Positions 6,594-14,688 are shown, numbered from the stretch's first letter. The stretch: 16,979 nucleotides of DNA from an uncultured Lachnospiraceae bacterium (GCA_910577445.1 CAJTMZ010000077.1:3019-19997); one strand, 5' to 3'. Notes: generated from the sequence alone by a model not told the origin. Made by a program: numbers and translations.

Positions 6594-7982
6594 TCAGATT
6601 TCATTGCCGGGGAATCTGGGGATACCCGCCAGCCCCTTTGCCAAATCTTCGTCTGTCGGAATATAATCCGTCATCTCTCCGTTGTTGAAACGCTCGTATG
6701 CCACCATGTCAAAGTAGCCGGTTCCGGTAAGTCCAAAGAGAATGGTTTTTTCTTCTCCCGTTTCTTTGCATTTAACCGCCTCGTCTATGGCAACCTTTAT
6801 GGCATGGGAACTTTCCGGCGCGGGTAAAATGCCTTCCACCCTTGCAAACTCTTCCGCCGCCTTAAACACCGACGTCTGCTCCACACTGACCGCCTCCATA
6901 TAGCCGTCGTCGTACAACTGGGACAGTACGGAGCTCATTCCGTGGTAACGCAGGCCTCCCGCATGATTGGGAGCCGGCATGAATCCGCTTCCTAACGTAT
7001 ACATCTTCGCAAGCGGGCAGACCTTTCCCGTATCGCAGAAGTCATACACATATTTTCCTCTGGTAAGGCTGGGACAGGAAGCCGGCTCAACCGCGATAAA
7101 ACGGTAATCCGCCTCGCCTCTTAATATTTCTCCGGCAAACGGTGAAATCAGCCCGCCCAGATTGGAACCGCCGCCGGCGCAACCGATAATCACGTCCGGT
7201 TTAATTCCGTATTTATCCATGGCCGTCTTGGTTTCCAGACCAATCACCGACTGATGAAGCAGAACCTGCGTCAGGACAGAGCCTAATACATAACGGTATC
7301 CCTCCCTGGAAGTTGCCGCCTCCACCGCCTCGGAAATGGCACAGCCCAGACTCCCTGAGGTTCCGGGAAATTCCTCCAGAATCTTACGCCCTACTAAAGT
7401 GGTATCGGACGGCGACGGCGTCACATTTGCCCCATAGGTCCTCATAACCTCTCTTCTGAACGGCTTCTGCTCATAAGAGCATTTTACCATATATACCTGA
7501 CAATCCAGTCCAAGATAAGCGCAGGCCATGGAAAGCGCCGTTCCCCACTGGCCGGCTCCCGTTTCCGTAGTCACGCCCTTAAGCCCCTGCTTTTTTGCGT
7601 AATACGCCTGGGCAATGGCGGAGTTGAGCTTATGGCTCCCGCTGGTATTGTTTCCCTCGAACTTATAATAAATTTTTGCCGGCGTCTGCAGCTTTTCCTC
7701 CAGACAATAGGCACGCACCAGAGGCGAGGGACGGTACATTTTGTAAAATTTCCTGATATCCTCGGGAATCTCAAAGTATGCCGTGGTATCGTCCAGTTCC
7801 TGCCTGCAAAGCTCGTCGCAGAAAATGCCTTTCATCTCTTCAAATTTCAGCGGCTGCAGTGTTCCAGGGTTCAAAAGCGGCGCGGGCTTGTTTTTCATGT
7901 CCGCCCGGACATTATACCAGCTCACCGGCATCTCTTCCTCTTTCAGATAAATCTTATAAGGGATTTTTTTCTCTTCACTCAT
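6594..7982 (-). CDS. trpB: TrpB2-type tryptophan synthase beta chain
   Basis: A PLP enzyme of 462 residues that joins indole and serine to make tryptophan. The long N-terminal extension (about 1-80, including PVSWYN and PLLNPGT) and ETGAGQWG (140-147, with Trp where classical TrpB has His) place it in the TrpB2 branch. The PLP lysine is K118 in SGSHKLN, and the phosphate-binding loop is GCAGGGSN (267-274). GTGYFD near the C-terminus is also conserved. The ATG at 7982 is preceded by GGAGG with seven bases between. There is no trpA alongside, which is normal for TrpB2, an enzyme thought to work alone on free indole. The Trp-specific T-box upstream independently supports a role in tryptophan supply. 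The gene ends at the shared terminator at 6516-6557. Confidence 0.96.
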   Translation of the reverse strand: MSEEKKIPYKIYLKEEEMPVSWYNVRADMKNKPAPLLNPGTLQPLKFEEMKGIFCDELCRQELDDTTAYFEIPEDIRKFYKMYRPSPLVRAYCLEEKLQTPAKIYYKFEGNNTSGSHKLNSAIAQAYYAKKQGLKGVTTETGAGQWGTALSMACAYLGLDCQVYMVKCSYEQKPFRREVMRTYGANVTPSPSDTTLVGRKILEEFPGTSGSLGCAISEAVEAATSREGYRYVLGSVLTQVLLHQSVIGLETKTAMDKYGIKPDVIIGCAGGGSNLGGLISPFAGEILRGEADYRFIAVEPASCPSLTRGKYVYDFCDTGKVCPLAKMYTLGSGFMPAPNHAGGLRYHGMSSVLSQLYDDGYMEAVSVEQTSVFKAAEEFARVEGILPAPESSHAIKVAIDEAVKCKETGEEKTILFGLTGTGYFDMVAYERFNNGEMTDYIPTDEDLAKGLAGIPRFPGNEI

Positions 7983-8078
7983 ACATTTTCCTCCAATCTG
8001 GCTGTTTTCCGGTTTCTTTTGATACTCTGACCGGGAATCAAATGCCGGCGCGTGTTCTGCATACCGGCTTTATGGAAT

Positions 8079-8116
8079 AAAAAAACTCCTATCCCAGTCA
8101 TTGCTGGGACAAGAGT
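8079..8116 (-). terminator. Regulated terminator of the T-box
   Basis: ACTCTTGTCCCAG and CTGGGATAGGAGT pair over 13 positions with two G-U pairs and a six-base loop, followed by seven T residues on the minus strand. It lies about ten bases past the T-box core, as expected for the competing terminator. Confidence 0.95.
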
Positions 8117-8370
8117 ATATCTCCTGCGGTGCCACCCGGCTTGATGCAACATAAAATGCATCCGCTCATCGCATACTATCATATGCTTGATTTGGTAACG
8201 AAGTCTCCTCTCCGTCTCGTCTACTTATCCTTCGACTCGCCCTCCGAAGCCCATTCCCTTAAGTCCTTTATACCGCTTTCCACCAGACAGCGGCTCTCTG
8301 TAATAAAGAAAATTTTCACCGTAATATGCTCGATACTCTGAAAACTTCCTAAGGTACTCACTCTTCTTCA
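8079..8370 (-). ncRNA. T-box leader riboswitch, Trp specifier
   Basis: A full T-box leader on the minus strand. The 5' side of stem I carries GAAGAAGAGTGAGTA; the distal part has CAGAGAG and GGTGGAAAGCGG; the specifier loop is GGAATGGGC, in which TGG (bases 8251-8253) is the predicted codon, pairing with tRNA-Trp and followed by a purine as is usual. The T-box core GGTGGCACCGC lies at 8126-8136, and the terminator follows at once. When uncharged tRNA-Trp binds, the antiterminator should form and trpB be expressed. The 515 bases between trpB and the merR-type gene hold this leader, its promoter, and about 80 bases (8416-8498) in which I see nothing convincing. Confidence 0.96.
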
Positions 8371-8386
8371 ACGGTTTGCTAAGCTA

Positions 8387-8415
8387 GTTATATCATATGT
8401 CCGGGGGAAAGTCAA
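8387..8415 (-). promoter_or_regulatory. Promoter of the T-box/trpB transcript
   Basis: -35 TTGACT (8410-8415) and -10 TATAAC (8387-8392) on the minus strand, each five of six to consensus, with a 17-base spacer. Transcription would start around 8380, just before stem I of the T-box. Confidence 0.85.
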
Positions 8416-8498
8416 ATGTTTTTTCTTTCCGCCAAGAATTACGCCAGGATTTCCATCTTGATTTTTGCCGGAATTTCTTTCAGGAGCTTCTCCGGGAT

Positions 8499-9329
8499 TT
8501 ATCTGCCGGATTTCTGCTTTACAGGGATTTCGATTTGGACAAGGGCATCCTCCATTTTATCAATCACGTTTTCATTGATAATAACTTCATAACAAAATCC
8601 CGACAGTGTAAAACCGTGTTTCGCAGCATAGTCAAATATTTTCCGGTAGCAATTCACAGCGTTTTCACCGTTTTCTTTATAAAAAGCCCGTACATATTTC
8701 CCGGCCGGCTGTATATGCAGACCGGTTTTCTTTATGGGAAACGGAATCTCGATAAACATTTTTGAATAATCCTCAAACTGGCCGTTATACAGGCTTTCCA
8801 CAGAAATCATCGTCCCATAAGAGGCATCATGCAGGCGGCGGAGCTGATATTTTTTTGTTTCGTCGGTAATCAGCTCAACCAGCTTATCAAAAGAGGTGTC
8901 CCGGCTGACATCCACCGTAACCAGACTGCGCTCTTTTTTCTCAACAATGCTGATTTCTGATAAATCCATTGTCAGCAGCGTCAGCATATTTTGCCGGTGA
9001 TACATCAACGTTTTCCGAACTCCTTTCAGATGCGCCAAATCCCGGTCCAAATCTTCTATTTTTTCCTGTAAAAGCTGTTCCATGCTGGCGGCGGAACGGT
9101 TTTTCATAAATGCCTGAATTTCATCAATCGGCACATCCAGCTCCCGCAGCAACAGAATGGTTTCCAGAATGGAACTCTGGTGATAGCTGTAATATCTGTA
9201 TCCGTTTTCAGGATGGATAGCCGCCGGATGAAACAATCCAATCTCGTCGTACCACATCAGCGTTTTCTTGTTGATGCCGTGGAGGGCCGCGAATTGTCCG
9301 ATGGTGAGCAGTCTGCTTTTTTTCTCCAT
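8499..9329 (-). CDS. MerR family regulator with GyrI-like effector domain
   Basis: A 276-residue MerR-type transcription activator. The winged helix at 7-75 shows LLTIGQFAALHGINKKTLMWYDEIGL and GYRYYSY, followed by a dimerisation helix with ELDVPIDEIQAFM (about 63-75) and a coiled-coil stretch to about 115. The C-terminal half (about 130-270) resembles a GyrI-like/BmrR effector-binding domain (FIEIPFPI, GKYVRAFYKEN, and the final VQIEIPV), which usually binds bulky drugs or dyes. AGGAG lies ten bases before the ATG. It is divergent from the MATE gene across 89 bases, and the MATE promoter has the distorted 19-base spacer that MerR proteins act on. The natural inference is that it switches on this pump when its ligand is present; the ligand is unknown. 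Confidence 0.93.
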   Translation of the reverse strand: MEKKSRLLTIGQFAALHGINKKTLMWYDEIGLFHPAAIHPENGYRYYSYHQSSILETILLLRELDVPIDEIQAFMKNRSAASMEQLLQEKIEDLDRDLAHLKGVRKTLMYHRQNMLTLLTMDLSEISIVEKKERSLVTVDVSRDTSFDKLVELITDETKKYQLRRLHDASYGTMISVESLYNGQFEDYSKMFIEIPFPIKKTGLHIQPAGKYVRAFYKENGENAVNCYRKIFDYAAKHGFTLSGFCYEVIINENVIDKMEDALVQIEIPVKQKSGR

Positions 9330-9344
9330 TTTTCAAATCTCCTC

Positions 9345-9375
9345 TTGACTGTACAGTTACTGTACGGATTATTAT
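9345..9375 (+). promoter_or_regulatory. MerR-type promoter of the MATE gene
   Basis: -35 TTGACT (9345-9350) and -10 TATTAT (9370-9375) are separated by 19 bases instead of 17. This over-long spacer is the signature of promoters that MerR proteins activate by twisting the DNA. The operator lies within it. Confidence 0.9.
9351..9365. promoter_or_regulatory. MerR operator, perfect 7+7 inverted repeat
   Basis: GTACAGTTACTGTAC reads as GTACAGT, a central T, and ACTGTAC, an exact inverted repeat that begins directly after the -35 hexamer. Its position matches the MerR operator layout. The adjacent ACTGTACAGT (9348-9357) is itself a palindrome. Confidence 0.85.
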
Positions 9376-9399
9376 ATGTCACATACCAACCGAAAACAA
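9371..9399 (-). promoter_or_regulatory. Promoter of the MerR gene, overlapping the MATE promoter
   Basis: On the minus strand a perfect -10 TATAAT (9371-9376) and a weak -35 TTGTTT (9394-9399) stand 17 bases apart. The -10 overlaps the MATE -10 by five bases, so the two polymerases would compete and the regulator would also control itself. Confidence 0.65.
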
Positions 9400-9418
9400 G
9401 GAGAAAAGGAGAAAAATA

Positions 9419-10750
9419 ATGGATAATCAAAACACTTACAACAAACCGGTTACATTGAGAAACATTCTCAAGTTTGCCATTCCCACCATAGCCATGTCGG
9501 TTTTTATGTCTTTTTACACCATGGTTGACGGACTTTTTGTGTCCAATCTGATTGGCACAAACGCGCTGTCTGCCATCAACCTGACAGCCCCGGTTATTCA
9601 ACTTGTAACCGCCATTTCCACCATGCTGGCCACCGGCGGCAGCGCGGTCATTATGAAAAAGATGGGAGAACATAAACCCAAAGAGGCCAGAGAAGATTTC
9701 ACATTTCTGATTTTAGTCAATGTAATCGTGGGTCTTTGCATGTGCATACTTGGATATTCTGTTATAGGCCGTATTTTCGGAAATCTGAATCTGTCCGCAG
9801 AGGTGGCAGGCTACTGTACCGCGTATCTTAACCGCTATCTGCTGTTTATCATCCCCATTCTGCTGATGAACAACTTTACTTTGTATATGATTGCCTCCGG
9901 GAAAGCAACGCTTTCCCTTATCTGCTCCGTAACAGGCGGCGTCCTTAATATGGTACTGGATTATGTTTTCATCGCCGTTTTTGACCTGGGAATCGGCGGG
10001 GCCGCGATTGCCACCGGCCTGGGTTACTCGGTAACGGCCGTAGCCGGCCTTTTTGTATTCAGCCGCAAAAAGAATCTGCTTCATTTTACAAAGCCCGCTT
10101 TCCGCTTCAAAGTACTTGCGGGCGCGGCATCCAACGGCTGTTCCGAAATGGCGACTGCTTTGGTCACGGGTATCATTACCATGATGTTCAACTGGACTAT
10201 GCTGCACTATGTTGGCGAAAACGGCGTTGCCGCTGTGACAATCATTATGTATGTCCTCATGTTTGCCAGTTCTCTTTACACCGGCTATTCCTATGGCGTC
10301 GCGCCGATGATTAGTTATTACTATGGGGAGAAAAATCACGAAAAGCTGAAAAAGCTGGTTTCCACCAGTCTGAAAGTGATTGCCGTCATTTCCCTTGTGA
10401 CAGTGGCCGCGTCTTTTGCCGCTACAAGGCCGCTGGTTTCCGTATTTGCCCGGCCGGATAATCCGGTCTATGAGCTGGCCGTGACCGGAAACCGGATATG
10501 TACGCTTGCGCTGTTCTTTATCGGTTTCAATATCTTTGCCAGCGGAATGTTTACGGCGTTGTCCAACGGTATTGTTTCCGCAGTCCTCGCCTTTATGCGT
10601 TCCTTTGTATTTATGCTGATTACCATGCTGATTCTTCCCGCCTTTTTGGGTGTGAACGGTATCTGGCTGGCCACGCCTGCCGCGGAAATGATGGCTCTTA
10701 CTTTGTCCCTGTTTATGTTTTTGAAATACCGGAAACGGTATCAATATTGA
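9419..10750 (+). CDS. MATE family multidrug efflux transporter
   Basis: A 443-residue integral membrane protein with about twelve hydrophobic segments in two pseudo-repeated halves, the layout of MATE exporters, which expel cationic drugs or other small molecules by sodium or proton antiport. Early family features include FAIPTIAMSVFMSFYTMVDG (19-38) and FVSNLIGTNALSAINLTAPV (40-59); the second half has GYSYGVAPMISYYYGEKN. AAGGAG with a seven-base gap precedes the ATG. The gene is divergent from the MerR regulator and has the MerR-type promoter described above, so it is probably drug-inducible. Downstream bases 10751-10825 hold only weak short inverted repeats. The exported compound cannot be read from the sequence. 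Confidence 0.94.
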   Translation: MDNQNTYNKPVTLRNILKFAIPTIAMSVFMSFYTMVDGLFVSNLIGTNALSAINLTAPVIQLVTAISTMLATGGSAVIMKKMGEHKPKEAREDFTFLILVNVIVGLCMCILGYSVIGRIFGNLNLSAEVAGYCTAYLNRYLLFIIPILLMNNFTLYMIASGKATLSLICSVTGGVLNMVLDYVFIAVFDLGIGGAAIATGLGYSVTAVAGLFVFSRKKNLLHFTKPAFRFKVLAGAASNGCSEMATALVTGIITMMFNWTMLHYVGENGVAAVTIIMYVLMFASSLYTGYSYGVAPMISYYYGEKNHEKLKKLVSTSLKVIAVISLVTVAASFAATRPLVSVFARPDNPVYELAVTGNRICTLALFFIGFNIFASGMFTALSNGIVSAVLAFMRSFVFMLITMLILPAFLGVNGIWLATPAAEMMALTLSLFMFLKYRKRYQY

Positions 10751-10825
10751 AAAAGCCATGATGCCTGAAGCATTGTGATAGTGCAGCTTTGCTGTCTGCA
10801 ACTGTCTACCGGATTATAGACACAC

Positions 10826-10863
10826 AAAAAAAGCGGAAACCCTGTGAAAATCAAGGTTTCCGC
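10826..10863 (-). terminator. Terminator after tRNA-Gly
   Basis: GCGGAAACC and GGTTTCCGC form a nine-base perfect stem, followed by seven T residues on the minus strand. In the plus direction only CATTTTAA follows the stem, so it could stop MATE transcripts too, but less efficiently. Confidence 0.9.
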
Positions 10864-10875
10864 CATTTTAACCAG

Positions 10876-10946
<71 letters not shown>

Positions 10947-10955
10947 ACTTCTAGC

Positions 10956-10984
10956 AGTATAACACAATAACTCCATTTATTCAA
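10956..10984 (-). promoter_or_regulatory. Promoter of tRNA-Gly
   Basis: -35 TTGAAT (10979-10984) and -10 TATACT (10956-10961) on the minus strand with a 17-base spacer. The -35 overlaps the stop codon of the upstream ATPase gene, and the start point would lie only a few bases before the tRNA. Confidence 0.7.
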
Positions 10985-12683
10985 GCCTAAAATGAAGTTT
11001 TCGATAACGATTCACGCAGGCTAAAATTTCCTGCTTTCTGGGTCTTGCCAGAGACGAGGATATATCCCCTCTCTCGAAAAGGCTTTCAAGGCCGTCCTTA
11101 TCGAGCTGATTTTCAATAAAATCCCCCAACTGCTTTACGGTTTTCCTGCCGTCCAGAAGTTTGAGCTGTGCAAACTTCAAAATATAGGCAAGGGCCGCCG
11201 TCTGCTCCTGGTCTTTGAGCTGTTCCAGATACCGCAGCTCCACATTCTCTCTTGCCAGTATCAGTTCGCTTGTTCCCATGGTTTTAATCTTGATTCTGTC
11301 GTCTTTTTTCAGCGCCATGTCAGGCAGCGGACATCTTTTCTCAAGGTAAGAGGGAAACTTTTCTTTCTCTCCTGTCATTTCAGGATAGCTTTTTGCCGCC
11401 TCCTTTGCCCTGTCCGTGATGTCAAAGGGAACGTATTCTTTCATTTGAATCACCGTATCCGCCACATGGAAATAAGAGCCGGAACTTCCCGCCACAATAA
11501 TGGAGGAAATCCCCAAATCCTGATAAAGGGCGTTTACCCGGCAGATAAAAGGAGTAATCGGCTCCTCTCCTGCGGAAATAACCTCCTGCATCAACTGGTC
11601 GCGAATCATAAAGTTGGTGGCTGACGTGTCCTCGTCTATCAAAAATACCTTACAGCCGGCCTCCACGCCCTCCATTAAATTGGCGGCCTGGGAAGTGCTG
11701 CCGCTGGCGTCCTCGGTAGAAAAATGCGCCGTATCTCTTTTGTTGGGCAGATTTCCGATAAAAGGAGAAATATCCACATTGGCAATGCTCCGCCCGTCCT
11801 CCGCGCGGAGTTTGACCGCTGTGGCATCGGTAATCACAAGTTCCCGCCCGTCGCCTTTTATATGGTTGTACACGCCGTTTTGAAGCGCCTGTAAAATGGT
11901 GGACTTTCCATGATAACCGCCGCCCACAAAAAGGGTAATTCCTCTGGGAATCCCCATGCCAGTCACCTTTCCCTGATTCGGCAGCGTAAGCGTCACTTTC
12001 AGGGAATCAGGGCTTTTGAAGGGCACCGCGCCTTTCATGGGCCTTTCGGATACTCCGCTCTCTCTTGGCAGGACGGAACCGTCGGCCACAAACGCGCACA
12101 GAGAAAGTTCGGGAAGTTTTTCCCTGATATACTGCTGGTCCTCGCAAAGGCAGATTGCCTGCTTTAACTGGTTCTGATTGATTTTTGCAAAATAAAGGCT
12201 CTTTCTTACGCAGTCCGGCAGAATGTCAAAGAGCATCTTTTCCAGCTCTCTTGCATTGATGGTTCTTCCGTTTGCCGGAAAGCCAGCCTCAAACCGAAGG
12301 GTAATATTTCCATCCTTTATCTTAAGGGCCGTCCTCTCAAGCACCTGCTGCCCGCATCTGGAAACGCCCAGCAGTCCGCTTTTGCCGGAGCCTTTTGCCT
12401 GAAAACTTCCACCGCTCACCTCTCTGCCGAAAAGCCTTGTCAGATGGTCCTGCAGGGTAATCCTTTTGGCGTGGGTATCATAAAACTGTGCCGGGAAGCC
12501 CGCATTCTGCGCCTTTACCAGCACGGAAAGCCTTGAAGGAGCCGCAAAGGGGTCGCCCTGCACGTGGTCGATGGAAAGCACGTAATCCTTAAAATCATAC
12601 TGCCCTCTTAAATCCTTATACGCCGGGTAGCCCCGGTGGTCAATACTTTTCAGTTTTGTTCTCAAATCCAGCGCTGACTGCAT
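10977..12683 (-). CDS. ABC-class predicted ATPase (COG3044 / PF09818 type)
   Basis: A 568-residue stand-alone P-loop ATPase of the ABC class that is not a transporter: no membrane segments are present. The N-terminal half (1-240) includes LRTKLKSIDHRGYPAYKDLRG and DHVQGDPFAAPSR (39-51), typical of this family. The nucleotide site follows: Walker A GGGYHGKST (254-262), an ABC-like signature SGSTSQAAN (327-335) and Walker B VFLIDEDTSATN (346-357). The C-terminal part (about 440-568) is helical. The ATG has GAGG eight bases upstream. It begins 18 bases after the argS stop, so the two are almost certainly co-transcribed. The family is widespread but poorly characterised in bacteria; a relative in trypanosomes takes part in RNA editing complexes. 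The argS link hints at RNA work here, which is inference only. Confidence 0.9.
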   Translation of the reverse strand: MQSALDLRTKLKSIDHRGYPAYKDLRGQYDFKDYVLSIDHVQGDPFAAPSRLSVLVKAQNAGFPAQFYDTHAKRITLQDHLTRLFGREVSGGSFQAKGSGKSGLLGVSRCGQQVLERTALKIKDGNITLRFEAGFPANGRTINARELEKMLFDILPDCVRKSLYFAKINQNQLKQAICLCEDQQYIREKLPELSLCAFVADGSVLPRESGVSERPMKGAVPFKSPDSLKVTLTLPNQGKVTGMGIPRGITLFVGGGYHGKSTILQALQNGVYNHIKGDGRELVITDATAVKLRAEDGRSIANVDISPFIGNLPNKRDTAHFSTEDASGSTSQAANLMEGVEAGCKVFLIDEDTSATNFMIRDQLMQEVISAGEEPITPFICRVNALYQDLGISSIIVAGSSGSYFHVADTVIQMKEYVPFDITDRAKEAAKSYPEMTGEKEKFPSYLEKRCPLPDMALKKDDRIKIKTMGTSELILARENVELRYLEQLKDQEQTAALAYILKFAQLKLLDGRKTVKQLGDFIENQLDKDGLESLFERGDISSSLARPRKQEILACVNRYRKLHFRLE

Positions 12684-12701
12684 ATGCTACCTCTTTCCTG
12701 T

Positions 12702-14471
12702 TTACATTCTTTCCGGCGCGGAAAAACCAAGCATGTCGATGCATGTCTCGAGTATCCGCTTTGTCAGGAGCAAAAGCGCCACCCATCCGGCTTTCTTTTC
12801 CGCATCCTCCTGGCTGATAATCTTTGTTTCATGGTAAAAACGGTTAAATGCGTTGGCCAAATCATAAATGTAAGCGCAGACCTTATGAGGGGCGCTTTCC
12901 TTATAAGCGTCCTCTATCATGGCGTTGAACCCGGAAACCTCCAGCATCAGCGCCTTTTCCGCCGCGCTGCCCGCTTCCCGCAGACGCGCCTTTTCCATGA
13001 GCTGTTCGTCCTGTTCTTTAATCTTATTTAAAATTGATTTGATTCGTACAATGGTATACAAAATGTAGGGGCCGGTATCCCCTTCAAAGGAAGTAAACTT
13101 GTCAATGTCGAAAGCATAATCCTTAAACGCCTGATTGGACAAATCCCCGTACTTGATTGCGGAAAGGGCCACAATCTGGGCCGTCCGGCGGGCGTCGTTC
13201 TCCTCCACCTCCCGGTTATCGGTGATTTTCCGGTACATTTCCTCCTCGATTTCCTTAATCAGATATTCCAGACGCATAACGCCGCCGTCCCTTGTCTTAA
13301 AGGGCTTGCCGTCCTTGCCGTTCATGGTGCCGAACCCGATATGCAAAAGTTCCGTCTCCGGCTCCACCAGTTTCGTCTTTCTCGCACAGCGGAATACCTG
13401 TTCAAAGTAAAGGTTCTGCCGCTTATCCGCCACATAAATAATCCTGTCGGGATGGTAATCTTTCATTCTCTTGATAATGGTTGCAAGGTCCGTGGTGTTA
13501 TAAAGAGCCGCCCCGTCGGATTTTAAAACCATGCAGGGAGGGATTTCCTTTGTGTCCGTATCTTCCTTTACGTCCACCACCAAAGCGCCCTCACTGATGT
13601 AGGCGTAGCCCTCTTTTTTCATGTAATCAACCATACCGGGGATTACATCATGGACGTCCGCTTCCCCTTTCCAGAGGTCAAATTCCACGTCCAGCTTTTC
13701 GTAATTTTTCTTCAAATCCGCCACGGAAATATCAATTATATGCTTCCAGAGCGCACGGTATCCCCGCTCTCCGTTCTGGAGTTTAAAGGTGGCCTCCATG
13801 GCCCGCTCCTTATACGCCGCATCCTCCTTTGATTTCGCGCTGGCAGTGGGATAAATTTCCTCAAGCTCCGAAATGGTAAAAGGCGCCTTCTTCGGATATT
13901 CCCCTTCATAAGTCCCGTCAAAATAAATCAGCTCAGGCAAACGCTCCCTAAGTTCCGTGATAATCAACCCCATGGGAAGTCCCCAATCCCCGAGGTGAAT
14001 GTCGCCAGTCACATCGTGGCCTGCGTATCTGGCAATTCTTTTAATGCTTTCGCCGATGATGGCCGGACGCAAGTGCCCCACGTGGAGCGGCTTCGCCACG
14101 TTCGGGCCGCCGTAATCCACCATGATTTTGCAGGGATTTTCCGGTTTTTCCAGGCCAAACTTTTCAGACTCCGCCATACCGGCAAGATATTCTGTCACAA
14201 AGCCTTCTTTTACCTTCAGATTTAAAAAGCCGGGCGGGACTGCCTCCACGCTCAAAAAGATACCGCTTTCCCCGCAATTCTCCGCCACCTCTTTTGCAAT
14301 CATAATCGGCGCTTTCTTATACAGCTTCGCCCCCGCCATGGCGCCGTTGCACTGATATTCACAAAGGTCAGGCCGGTTGGACAGGGTCACCTTTCCAAGC
14401 TCCCTGTCGTATCCCGCCGCCCCAAAAGCCTTCTTCATCTCTTCCGAAATCAAATCCAGAAACTTCTTCAT
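12702..14471 (-). CDS. argS: Arginine-tRNA ligase (arginyl-tRNA synthetase)
   Basis: A full-length class I synthetase of 589 residues that charges tRNA-Arg with arginine. The N-terminal Arg-S additional domain covers about 1-110. The HIGH motif appears as HVGH (130-133) within NVAKPLHVGHLRP, and LGDWG (160-164) follows as expected. The KMSKS position is GKPFKTRDG (388-396), a common ArgS variant. The C-terminal anticodon-binding (DALR) domain begins near 450 with the run DIDKFTSFEGDTGPYILYT. GGAGG lies a little over ten bases before the ATG. The gene has its own promoter and a folded leader of about 130 bases, and is followed by the COG3044 ATPase after 18 bases. Confidence 0.97.
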   Translation of the reverse strand: MKKFLDLISEEMKKAFGAAGYDRELGKVTLSNRPDLCEYQCNGAMAGAKLYKKAPIMIAKEVAENCGESGIFLSVEAVPPGFLNLKVKEGFVTEYLAGMAESEKFGLEKPENPCKIMVDYGGPNVAKPLHVGHLRPAIIGESIKRIARYAGHDVTGDIHLGDWGLPMGLIITELRERLPELIYFDGTYEGEYPKKAPFTISELEEIYPTASAKSKEDAAYKERAMEATFKLQNGERGYRALWKHIIDISVADLKKNYEKLDVEFDLWKGEADVHDVIPGMVDYMKKEGYAYISEGALVVDVKEDTDTKEIPPCMVLKSDGAALYNTTDLATIIKRMKDYHPDRIIYVADKRQNLYFEQVFRCARKTKLVEPETELLHIGFGTMNGKDGKPFKTRDGGVMRLEYLIKEIEEEMYRKITDNREVEENDARRTAQIVALSAIKYGDLSNQAFKDYAFDIDKFTSFEGDTGPYILYTIVRIKSILNKIKEQDEQLMEKARLREAGSAAEKALMLEVSGFNAMIEDAYKESAPHKVCAYIYDLANAFNRFYHETKIISQEDAEKKAGWVALLLLTKRILETCIDMLGFSAPERM

Positions 14472-14499
14472 GCTCCGCTTCCTCCATCAAACTCTTTTA

Positions 14500-14546
14500 G
14501 GAACTGCTGCAAACGAAAATCCGGGGATTTGTTTCGTGACAGTTCC
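14500..14546 (-). promoter_or_regulatory. Second stem-loop in the argS leader
   Basis: The outer arms GGAACTG/CAGTTCC pair over seven bases. Inside, ACGA/TCGT and AAATCC/GGATTT stack further, giving one long branched-free hairpin that ends about 28 bases before the argS ATG. No T-run follows on the minus strand, and no T-box core (GGTGGCACC-like) is present. It may control access to the ribosome site or be a protein-binding leader. Confidence 0.6.
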
Positions 14547-14568
14547 TTCCGTTCTTTCCACGTCTTAA

Positions 14569-14603
14569 ATGCCTGTCCGCTCTTTATAAAACCGGACAGG
14601 CAT
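14569..14603 (-). promoter_or_regulatory. First stem-loop in the argS leader (11-bp perfect stem)
   Basis: ATGCCTGTCCG and CGGACAGGCAT form an exact 11-base stem with a 13-base loop. With the promoter at 14609-14637 the RNA would begin almost at the first base of this stem. Only TTT and then AAGAC follow, so it is a poor terminator for queH, although that reading remains possible. Confidence 0.65.
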
Positions 14604-14608
14604 GTTAT

Positions 14609-14637
14609 ATCCTACCATTTTACGGCATTTTCGTCAA
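14609..14637 (-). promoter_or_regulatory. Promoter of argS and the COG3044 ATPase
   Basis: -35 TTGACG (14632-14637, five of six) and -10 TAGGAT (14609-14614, four of six) with a 17-base spacer on the minus strand. It lies between queH and argS and gives a leader of about 130 bases. Confidence 0.6.
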
Positions 14638-14688
14638 CAGCCCCATTGCGTGTCTTTTCCGGCACGCGCCTCATATCCTTTTGCCGTT

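Noticed and set aside
9713..10801. 362-codon open frame on the minus strand across the MATE gene
   Set aside because: It is an antisense shadow: the protein is rich in His, Gly, Lys and Asn with no domain, and the MATE frame on the other strand is clearly real with promoter and ribosome site.
14569..14603. 11-base hairpin read as the queH terminator
   Set aside because: Only three T residues follow the stem, and a promoter lies directly upstream, so a leader hairpin fits better. Not fully excluded.
14472..14637. T-box leader before argS
   Set aside because: No GGTGGCACC-like core, no AGAGAG/GGTG stem I motifs and no terminator with a T-run are present.
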